Shown piece after piece: positions 7,590 to 13,000 of a DNA stretch of 24,336 nt; the stretch's first letter is position 1; every line of letters begins with the position of its first letter. A model generated the notes under the pieces. The model was not told the origin of the DNA, ran no database searches, and saw only the letters and a program-made list of their open reading frames with translations. The DNA comes from Candidatus Bathyarchaeota archaeon (GTDB lineage Archaea > Thermoproteota > Bathyarchaeia > TCS64). The stretch is taken from positions 1 to 24,336 of the forward strand of contig JAOZIG010000122.1 of assembly GCA_026014515.1 (NCBI GenBank). The letters run 5' to 3'. The position numbers were made by a program, and so were the translations under genes.

Positions 7590-8555
7590 ATGAGTAAGAG
7601 TGGCGAGAGAAATCTTGGCACGTATTACCTGTTACTAGTCTTGATGGTATTACTCTCTTTATTCATTGGACGATACAGCATCAGCTATACTGCCATTCTA
7701 GACGATACACAGGACGCAGCAATACTCTGGAACCTTCGACTACCACGGGTTCTAACCGCGGCTTTCCTCGGAATGGTGTTAGCGGTGAGTGGGGCAACAT
7801 TTCAGTCGGCTTTCCGTAACCCCCTCGTTGGACCCGATATACTGGGAATCAGTCAGGGGGCTTCATTCGGTGCTGCAGTAGCCATCCTGTATTTTAGCGG
7901 GAATCCTTTGCTTGTGGAGATATCAGCCACAGTTTTCGCATTGATTGCCTTTACCGTCTCTTACCGGGCATCAAAAACGGTTAGATACGGTGATGATGTA
8001 CTACGCCTTATTTTATCAGGCTTAGTGGTCTCGGCTTTCTTCAGCGGCGGCGTGGGTGTCATGAAGAGTCTCGCAGACCCGTTAAATGAGTTACCTGAGC
8101 TTACCTTCTGGTTATTGGGTGGCTTATCTGGGGCACTTTGGGGCGATTTTCTATACATGCTGCCATTTGCTGCAGGTGGGTTAATTGTCCTGTATGCGAT
8201 TAGGTGGAGGATAAACCTACTATCACTTGACGACGAGGTAGCCACCAGCCTAGGCGTAGACCCAAAGCAGCTAAGAAGAGTCGCCATACTCGCAGCGGTT
8301 GTAGCCACAGCGGCTGTAACATCAGTCTCAGGCACAATCGGATGGATAGGCTTACTAGCGCCTCATATCGCACGAAAGCTGGTAGGCGTAGATACCCGTT
8401 ACATGGTGCCTGTTAGTGGTGCTGTCGGAGGCGGTTTGATGGTTTTCTTTGATGATATTGCTAGAAGCATATCACCCAGCGAGATCCCATTAGGGGTAGT
8501 TGTTTCCTTTATCGGGGCTCCGTTTTTCCTGTATCTGCTTTCCCGGAGAACATAG
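7590..8555 (+). CDS. ABC transporter permease, FecCD/BtuC family
   Basis: Membrane channel of the importer, 321 residues with about ten hydrophobic helices. Family landmarks are LWNLRLPRVLTAAFLGMVLAVSG (near 50-72), NPLVGPDILGISQGASFGA (80-98), the cytoplasmic coupling segment around SLGVDPKQLRR (near 225), GTIGWIGLLAPHIARKLVG (about 250-268) and the C-terminal GAPFFLYLLSRR. These match BtuC/FecC closely. The permease presumably works as a homodimer because only one permease gene is present. It is tightly coupled: 2 nt after the receptor gene and 2 nt before the ATPase gene. Confidence 0.92.
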   Translation: MSKSGERNLGTYYLLLVLMVLLSLFIGRYSISYTAILDDTQDAAILWNLRLPRVLTAAFLGMVLAVSGATFQSAFRNPLVGPDILGISQGASFGAAVAILYFSGNPLLVEISATVFALIAFTVSYRASKTVRYGDDVLRLILSGLVVSAFFSGGVGVMKSLADPLNELPELTFWLLGGLSGALWGDFLYMLPFAAGGLIVLYAIRWRINLLSLDDEVATSLGVDPKQLRRVAILAAVVATAAVTSVSGTIGWIGLLAPHIARKLVGVDTRYMVPVSGAVGGGLMVFFDDIARSISPSEIPLGVVVSFIGAPFFLYLLSRRT

Positions 8556-8557
8556 AT

Positions 8558-9325
8558 ATGAGTAGCTTCAGCGTCAACGAGGTCTCTTTCGCATATAACG
8601 GTGTGAAGGTCTTTGAGGAGGTCTCATTGAAAATACCCGGTGGCAAGGTGACCGCTTTCCTTGGTGCAAATGGCTCAGGGAAAACCACCATGCAGAAGCT
8701 TTTACTCGGTTTACTAAAGCCCGATACTGGCAGCATATTGTTTGATGATAAACCTCTCTCTGAGTATGGTATCCGGGAACTCAGTAAAAGCATGGGATGG
8801 GTACCCCAAGTAGAAGAACCAAGCTTCCCGTATAAGGTCCAAGAATATCTAATGCTAGGCAGAGCCCCGTATCTCGGCTTCCTTGACCTACCAGACAGTA
8901 GGGACACCGAGATCGTTGAACATGTACTCGAAAGATTAAAGATGACTGGACTCGCGGAGAGAGAGATAACTCGAATGAGTGGCGGGGAGAAACGCATGGT
9001 GCTTATTGCCAGAGCCCTTGTACAGGAGCCCAGTGTGCTTCTGCTTGATGAGCCCACCAGCCATCTTGATCTTGGAAACAAGGCTTCAATCCTAGAGTTG
9101 ATCGCGGGACTCAGAGAAACAGGGGATACCATTATCTTCAGCACCCATGACCCTAATGAGGCTATCCAAGTAGCGGACCACATTATACTGTTCCACGGTG
9201 GAGAAGTCTTGGTAAGTGGCTTACCCTGCGATGTGTTATCAGTGGAGAACCTCAAACGAGTTTATGGGGCTAACCTAAGGCTTCTGCACATCGAAGACCG
9301 GTTTTTTATTGACTTTGGACCCTAG
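8558..9325 (+). CDS. ABC transporter ATP-binding protein, FecE/BtuD family
   Basis: 255-residue nucleotide-binding subunit that powers the importer. Walker A GANGSGKT spans residues 36-43, Q-loop Gln is at 84, the signature SGGEKRM starts at 141, Walker B LLLDEP at 161-166 with the D-loop SHLD next, and the switch His is at 197 (FSTHDPNEA). The family-typical end LKRVYGANLRLL is present. It is the last gene of the receptor-permease-ATPase operon. The next gene has its own TATA-like box. Confidence 0.94.
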   Translation: MSSFSVNEVSFAYNGVKVFEEVSLKIPGGKVTAFLGANGSGKTTMQKLLLGLLKPDTGSILFDDKPLSEYGIRELSKSMGWVPQVEEPSFPYKVQEYLMLGRAPYLGFLDLPDSRDTEIVEHVLERLKMTGLAEREITRMSGGEKRMVLIARALVQEPSVLLLDEPTSHLDLGNKASILELIAGLRETGDTIIFSTHDPNEAIQVADHIILFHGGEVLVSGLPCDVLSVENLKRVYGANLRLLHIEDRFFIDFGP

Positions 9326-9326
9326 T

Positions 9327-9336
9327 TGATAAATCT
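9327..9336 (+). promoter_or_regulatory. TATA-like box of the MscS gene
   Basis: TTGATAAATC is centred about 27 nt before the ATG at 9360, matching the leaderless spacing seen at several other genes in the window. Confidence 0.5.
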
Positions 9337-9359
9337 AAGGGCTACATATTCTCATTGTT

Positions 9360-10184
9360 ATGGCGGAAGATGTCTCTGTTCTGGGTTTTTTCGTTGATGT
9401 TTACGGTTGGATCGATGAGAATATCCTGGGGTTGATCACCACAGGTACTGTACTAGTAGCCCTCTACATTGTATACAAGTTCCTGATACGAGAAATTGAT
9501 AGACTCAAGGAAAAAGAGGTACTGGACATAAGCACAGCCTCCCTATTCAAGAAGATACTCAAATGGACATCATACATCATCATATCAGTCCTCATCTTCA
9601 ACACACTAGGCATACAGATCGATTTCTTCCTAGGACTCTGGGTACTAGCTGGTGGGACCATCATAGGCTTTGCATCCATGAACACCATCGGAAACGCCCT
9701 AGCAGGGCTAATAATCATGGCTAGCAGACCTTTCAAGATCAGGGATCGCTTATTCTTCCAAGACCAATTCGTGATAGTTGAAGACATTGATCTCATCTAT
9801 ACACGGATGAGAACCCTTGACAATGTGGTTATCTCGGTGCCAAACCAGTTGATACTTGAAAGCGTCATCGCTAACCAGAGTGTCTATGATATCATTAGAC
9901 GCCGCATAGTGGTTACCATCGACTATTCAGAGAAACCCGAAAGAATCAAAGAGATATTGTTAACATCTACCAAAGACGTTGAGGAGATAATCGCAGAGCC
10001 TGCCCCATATGTGTGGATCACTGATTTCCCAAACTATGCGATGGAGTATACACTATTCTACTATATTGGTGATACACAGAAAAGCCAGATGATTGACGCC
10101 AAGGTGCGTGAAGCCGTGATTAACGAGTTTACTAAGAATGGCATCGATATGAGTACGCCGAACCTCATAAAATCAATGAGTTAA
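9360..10184 (+). CDS. Small-conductance mechanosensitive channel, MscS family
   Basis: 274-residue membrane channel that would release solutes on hypo-osmotic shock. There are three hydrophobic segments, at about 18-42, 70-85 and 90-125. The third is the Gly/Ala-rich pore helix (GGTIIGFASMNTIGNALAGL) followed by the MscS signature RPFKIRDRLFF and the beta-domain (RTLDNVVISVPNQLILES). The C-terminal alpha/beta domain (RRIVVTIDYSEKPERI) closes the cytoplasmic cage. This is a compact form with no extra N-terminal helices. It has its own promoter; a hairpin follows its stop. Confidence 0.9.
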   Translation: MAEDVSVLGFFVDVYGWIDENILGLITTGTVLVALYIVYKFLIREIDRLKEKEVLDISTASLFKKILKWTSYIIISVLIFNTLGIQIDFFLGLWVLAGGTIIGFASMNTIGNALAGLIIMASRPFKIRDRLFFQDQFVIVEDIDLIYTRMRTLDNVVISVPNQLILESVIANQSVYDIIRRRIVVTIDYSEKPERIKEILLTSTKDVEEIIAEPAPYVWITDFPNYAMEYTLFYYIGDTQKSQMIDAKVREAVINEFTKNGIDMSTPNLIKSMS

Positions 10185-10197
10185 CTCAGCTATATAT

Positions 10198-10217
10198 AAA
10201 CAAGGAATTTCCTGTTT
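10198..10217 (+). terminator. Probable terminator of the MscS gene
   Basis: AAACAAGGAA and TTTCCTGTTT form an imperfect inverted repeat just after the stop codon, followed by ATGTTATTTT. The T-richness fits archaeal termination. It overlaps TATA-like sequence (CTATATATAAA), so a promoter role is the alternative. Confidence 0.4.
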
Positions 10218-10351
10218 ATGTTATTTTAAACACCGGAGACTGTGTTATTTTCACGTGGATTTGAAATTGTATATATATTTTTATTTTTTACGCGACATAT
10301 AAATAAATTACAAAAAACAATCAAAACAACCATTTTTCTTCAACGTTTTTG

Positions 10352-10360
10352 TATTATAAG
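10352..10360 (+). promoter_or_regulatory. Probable TATA box of the eight-cysteine protein gene
   Basis: TATTATAAG is centred near 10356, predicting a start near 10382. The 249-bp gap before the gene (10185-10433) is very A/T-rich and holds a further TATA-like element (CATATAAATAAA near 10296), so a second, longer transcript is possible. Confidence 0.45.
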
Positions 10361-10380
10361 TTTTGAAGAATCCGTTATTT

Positions 10381-10433
10381 TGTGCCTTCGATCAAGGCAT
10401 TGTGCCTAAACGGCAATCGGAGAGAAATAAACA
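10381..10433 (+). promoter_or_regulatory. Structured 5' leader of the eight-cysteine protein
   Basis: Two adjacent stem-loops share a GTGCC motif: TGCCTT/AAGGCA (10383-10399) and TGCC/GGCA (10403-10415). They are followed by a GGAGAG ribosome site (10419-10424) and the ATG at 10434. A leader with two hairpins is unusual next to the many apparently leaderless genes here and suggests translational or metal-dependent control. Inference from hand folding. Confidence 0.4.
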
Positions 10434-10622
10434 ATGCCAATATGTGCAATATGTGGAGAAGAAGTCGAAGTAGTCACAAAATGCAAGATGTGCGGAGAGA
10501 AATTCTGCTCAGACTGCGGTGAACCCGATGAAAAGCTCTGCATCTACTGCCTCGACGACGAGGACGACGCAGACTGGGACGACGACGATTGGGACGAAGA
10601 CGACGATAGCGACGACGAGTAA
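10434..10622 (+). CDS. Small eight-cysteine zinc-finger protein with acidic tail
   Basis: 62 residues. Four CxxC pairs (C4/C7, C17/C20, C25/C28, C36/C39) give C-x2-C-x9-C-x2-C-x4-C-x2-C-x7-C-x2-C. The four-residue gap between pairs two and three is the spacing of cross-brace fingers such as FYVE, and resembles zf-HIT or B-box, so two zinc ions are likely. Residues 41-62 are nearly all Asp/Glu with two Trp, an acidic tail of the sort that binds basic proteins or mimics nucleic acid. A GGAGAG site precedes the ATG. It is monocistronic, followed by three T-tracts. Its partner is unknown; a zinc-dependent adaptor or RNA-polymerase/ribosome-associated factor are guesses. Confidence 0.85.
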   Translation: MPICAICGEEVEVVTKCKMCGEKFCSDCGEPDEKLCIYCLDDEDDADWDDDDWDEDDDSDDE

Positions 10623-10636
10623 ACTCCCAAAAACCC

Positions 10637-10676
10637 TTTTTTAATCAACCTTTTTCAACAAACCAGACTTTTTTTT
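10637..10676 (+). terminator. Serial T-tract terminator after the zinc protein
   Basis: Three T-tracts (10637-10642, 10651-10655, 10669-10676) follow the stop without a strong hairpin, the usual look of an archaeal intrinsic terminator. The rest of the gap to 10814 holds no gene. It ends with a C-rich run (10785-10801) that is G-rich on the minus strand just after the TIGR04076 stop. Confidence 0.6.
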
Positions 10677-10814
10677 GTCATATAACACCCGTTACCATAC
10701 CAATTTTCAACACGATTACAGATACAAAAAAAGCCGTTTTATCGCCTATTTTAATAAAAAGAGGTAAACCATGGCTTAAACACGCCACCCCCACCCCCTC
10801 CTTAGTTAGCGGCT

Positions 10815-11114
10815 TTACTCGATTCGTTCTAGTTTAAAGACCACTGGACGGAGCCCATCAGTGCAGCTGCTTACCATGCTACCGGGTTTATTGATCCATC
10901 TAAAGTCCCCACCGAGTGCAAGATGTGCTACGTCTCGTTGGATGTCTGCCCAAGCCCATGCGCAGAAGCCTTCGGGCATCTGGAGGTTTTTACTTATGAA
11001 GACTTTGCCCATCTCTACACCGTCGCAGACGGGGTTGACGTTTTTTGCGGCGAGTTCATCAAATATTGGACCGGGTTGCAGCTTTGCTACTACTGTGATT
11101 TTTACGTCTGACAT
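10815..11114 (-). CDS. TIGR04076 family protein
   Basis: 99 residues matching the pattern I know for TIGR04076, a family of unknown function: an N-terminal strand (VKITVVAKL), a central cysteine followed by GVEMGKVF, the segment MPEGFCAWAWADI with a Cys, LALGGDFRW, and the C-terminal SSCTDGLRPVVFKLERIE. The three cysteines (30, 51 and 84) could bind metal or be redox active; no reaction is established. The ATG at 11114 lies about 5 nt behind the predicted start from a TATA-like box at 11141-11150, so it is probably a single-gene, near-leaderless transcript. Confidence 0.8.
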   Translation of the reverse strand: MSDVKITVVAKLQPGPIFDELAAKNVNPVCDGVEMGKVFISKNLQMPEGFCAWAWADIQRDVAHLALGGDFRWINKPGSMVSSCTDGLRPVVFKLERIE

Positions 11115-11140
11115 TTAGAATCAATGTGTCTCTCGGCTGG

Positions 11141-11150
11141 CGATATAAAA
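11141..11150 (-). promoter_or_regulatory. TATA-like box of the TIGR04076 gene
   Basis: The minus strand reads TTTTATATCG about 30 nt before the ATG. It is the only good TATA element in the gap between this gene and the M20 amidohydrolase. Confidence 0.5.
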
Positions 11151-11207
11151 AACCCTTGTGGCATCTCATATCCATTATCGGTGCCCAATATTAGCCCATT
11201 CAGAATG

Positions 11208-11213
11208 AAAAAA
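11208..11213 (-). terminator. T-run after the first M20 gene
   Basis: The minus strand reads TAGCCCTTTTTTC directly after the stop codon. A T6 tract without a hairpin is compatible with archaeal termination. Confidence 0.4.
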
Positions 11214-11216
11214 GGG

Positions 11217-12665
11217 CTAGGATTGCTTGGGAGTCTTCTCCCAAGTCTCCTCGGCTACAGCCAATGGAACGTCAGCACCCTCAGGTATTGGGGTCTTGTA
11301 GGTCCTACCGCCTAGTCTCTCAAGATGCTCTTCCTTCGCCTTGGCTCTGAGTTCTTCATCAGTGAACAACTCGATAGCTGAACCCGCCATAGTCTTCGCC
11401 GCGAAAACGAGACTCTTGTGACCGATACTCATGCCACTGGTAGCCACTACAGCCCAGCTGTGACCCGGTGCACCAAGCACAAAACAAGTGGTACCAAACT
11501 CAACGGTGGGCGTTATCCATGATATGTCCCCTACGTCGCTGCTACCTGCACTGGTTTCACCGTCGCCCAATGGGTCAAGAATATCAGTTACGAGGTCAAC
11601 GTCCCTGTACTTCTCCGCGTCGGGTATCTTGTTTCTCCGTAGAGAATCTACCTTGGCATCCATGCTGAAGTTACTTGCGATTTTCTTTGCATACTCAAGC
11701 TCTTCAGGAGTATACTCTGGGGCTCCGATCTCCCTCATGTTTTTGACAACTAGCTCGCTGATGGTCTTGTTGGGGATAATATTGTATAATGCGTCAATAA
11801 ACTGGACCTCAAGCTCTGTCTCGGTCATCAAAGCTGCTCCCTCCGCGATCTTTAGTATCCTCTCATAGATTGGATCAAGCTGAGTACGCTCGGGTGCCCT
11901 GATGTAATACCAGCTACGCGCATAATCAGGAACCACGTTGGGTTGTCCACCGCCCTCCTCGATAACATAGTGAATACGAGCCTCCTGAATCACATGCTCT
12001 CTTAGATAATTGACGCCAATGTTCATCAACTCAATAGCATCCAATGCGCTGCGCCCCATCTCTGGGTTACCCGCTGCGTGTGCTGTCTTACCCCGGTATA
12101 CGAACTTTATTCCATTCACGGCGGTGCTACTCTTCAAGTTACATGTATTCATGCTGCTTGGGTGATGACTCAGACACGCATCAAGACCATCATAATAACC
12201 ATCACGCGCCATCCACACCTTACCCGCATAATTCTCCTCCGCCGGAGTACCATAGAACCGCACAGTACCCGACATTACCTCCTCCTCAAGAAGATACCTC
12301 ATGGCTACAGCCGTGGCTAACGCTGTTGCACCATGGACATTATGTCCACAACCATGACCCGGCGCATCCTTCACAAGTGGGTCCTGCTCTGGTTTGATCT
12401 TGTTACTGAGACCTGGGAGCGCATCGTACTCGCCTTGGAACCCTATTACTGGTTTTCCCTCACCCCATTCAGCTACTATTGCTGTGGGCATACCAGCGAC
12501 ACCGTGTTTAACATCGAACCCATGTTCTTTGAGTTTCTCTGCGATTAGTTTGCTTGATTTTGACTCTACTAAGCCTAGTTCGGCGTATTGCCATACCTTG
12601 TCGGCTACCTCGATGAACTCGTCCTTGTGTTCATCAATCCATTTCCATGCCTTATCCTTAAGCAT
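11217..12665 (-). CDS. M20 family amidohydrolase, AbgB-like (paralogue 1)
   Basis: 482-residue metallopeptidase/amidohydrolase of the p-aminobenzoyl-glutamate hydrolase subunit B type, cleaving an amide bond with a two-metal centre. Candidate metal and catalytic residues are D81 (GEYDALPG), C106/H108 in GHGCGHNVHG, E143/E144 (TPAEEN), H167/H168 (SHHPS) and a C-terminal His in GAPGHSW. The middle (about 190-300) is the dimerisation lid. The same frame stays open upstream to 12725, but that stretch is the tRNA-Leu gene read through, so I start at ATG 12665. It aligns without gaps over the first 170 residues with the gene at 13001-14446. No clear AbgA subunit is present; the two paralogues might pair, but that is inference. 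The true substrate is unknown. Confidence 0.9.
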   Translation of the reverse strand: MLKDKAWKWIDEHKDEFIEVADKVWQYAELGLVESKSSKLIAEKLKEHGFDVKHGVAGMPTAIVAEWGEGKPVIGFQGEYDALPGLSNKIKPEQDPLVKDAPGHGCGHNVHGATALATAVAMRYLLEEEVMSGTVRFYGTPAEENYAGKVWMARDGYYDGLDACLSHHPSSMNTCNLKSSTAVNGIKFVYRGKTAHAAGNPEMGRSALDAIELMNIGVNYLREHVIQEARIHYVIEEGGGQPNVVPDYARSWYYIRAPERTQLDPIYERILKIAEGAALMTETELEVQFIDALYNIIPNKTISELVVKNMREIGAPEYTPEELEYAKKIASNFSMDAKVDSLRRNKIPDAEKYRDVDLVTDILDPLGDGETSAGSSDVGDISWITPTVEFGTTCFVLGAPGHSWAVVATSGMSIGHKSLVFAAKTMAGSAIELFTDEELRAKAKEEHLERLGGRTYKTPIPEGADVPLAVAEETWEKTPKQS

Positions 12666-12689
12666 ACCAGAGAAAAGGCTGAAGAATGT

Positions 12690-12694
12690 AAAAA
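12690..12694 (-). terminator. T5 tract after tRNA-Leu
   Basis: The minus strand reads CTCTTTTTAC immediately after the encoded CCA, a plausible short terminator ahead of the amidohydrolase gene that begins 25 nt later. Confidence 0.4.
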
Positions 12695-12697
12695 GAG

Positions 12698-12784
12698 TGG
12701 CGCACGAGGTGGGATTTGAACCCACGCCCCCGGGGAGGGACCAGTCCCTAAGGCTGGCGCCTTACCAGACTTGGCAACTCGTGC
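12698..12784 (-). tRNA. tRNA-Leu (anticodon UAG), CCA encoded
   Basis: An 87-nt class II tRNA. The acceptor stem is GCACGAG/CTCGTGC, followed by G73 and an encoded CCA. The D arm is GCC...GGC with GG in the loop. The anticodon loop is C-T-TAG-G-G, with one C-A mismatch at the stem base (31-39). The long variable arm is CCCTCCCCGGGG-like, and the T arm is GTGGG-TTCAAAT-CCCAC. UAG reads CUA and other CUN leucine codons. The discriminator is G rather than the A usual for archaeal tRNA-Leu, and the acceptor pairing could extend three more bases (GGC/GCC) outside the mature tRNA. CAATATTG at 12830-12837 is a candidate promoter about 23 nt upstream of a start near 12807. Confidence 0.9.
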
Positions 12785-12851
12785 GCCTTTTAATTTCATT
12801 TGACTAAGGATACAAAGAGAGATTGTTACCAATATTGTAGGTAGTTAGGTG

Positions 12852-12917
12852 AAAATGATGAGTTGGTCCCTCCCCGGGATTGCGTGCGCCAGTCTCATCA
12901 GCAGAAAAATGTTCTGC
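12852..12917. ncRNA. Candidate small RNA element complementary to the neighbouring tRNA-Leu
   Basis: Bases 12864-12878 and 12883-12891 are identical in sense to two parts of the tRNA (variable arm, 15 nt; 3' end with CCA, 9 nt), but the element is inverted relative to the tRNA. A minus-strand transcript would therefore be complementary to both parts. The block is closed by the 7-bp stem TGATGAG/CTCATCA (12856-12862, 12894-12900) and preceded on the minus strand by a 6-bp hairpin GCAGAA/TTCTGC (12901-12917). A TATA-like CTATAAAT (12941-12948) predicts a minus-strand start almost exactly at that hairpin, and TTTT follows at 12855-12852. The alternative is a plus-strand RNA mimicking the tRNA 3' half, or a decayed inverted tRNA fragment. 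Confidence 0.45.
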
Positions 12918-12940
12918 GTATAAACGGATACAATCGGGTT

Positions 12941-12948
12941 ATTTATAG
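12941..12948 (-). promoter_or_regulatory. TATA-like box upstream of the anti-tRNA element
   Basis: The minus strand reads CTATAAAT about 27 nt before the hairpin that begins at 12917. It could drive a short RNA, or a long tRNA precursor that includes the complementary leader. Confidence 0.45.
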
Positions 12949-13000
12949 ATTAAAGAGAAAAAACAATCAGATGCCTAAGGACAGAATAATAAAATGGGGG

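Noticed and set aside
8509..9255. Long minus-strand open frame (248 codons) opposite the ABC ATPase gene
   Set aside because: The plus strand encodes a complete ATPase with every expected motif. The minus frame is Ser/Arg-rich low-information sequence with no family resemblance.
10760..10780. ATG with AGAGGT upstream near 10770
   Set aside because: The frame stops after two codons (ATG GCT TAA), so there is no gene.
10785..10803. G-quadruplex on the minus strand (two G5 runs with short GG runs)
   Set aside because: Only two long G-runs are present, so a stable four-track quadruplex is doubtful. It is noted only as a G-rich tail after the TIGR04076 gene.
12666..12725. N-terminal extension of the first M20 amidohydrolase
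   Set aside because: The extra 20 codons read through the 3' part of the tRNA-Leu gene. The paralogue at 14446 begins at the position matching ATG 12665.
12605..12832. Minus-strand frame across the tRNA-Leu gene
   Set aside because: It is translation of a structural RNA gene and the start of the M20 gene in the wrong frame.
12856..12900. Integration scar (att site) of a tRNA-targeting element
   Set aside because: An att repeat would be a direct, continuous copy of the tRNA 3' end. This copy is inverted and lacks the T-arm, and no integrase is in the window.
12851..12910. C/D-box guide RNA reading of the tRNA-complementary element
   Set aside because: TGATGA resembles box C, but no CTGA box D lies at the needed place on the plus strand, and on the minus strand the boxes are not correctly spaced.
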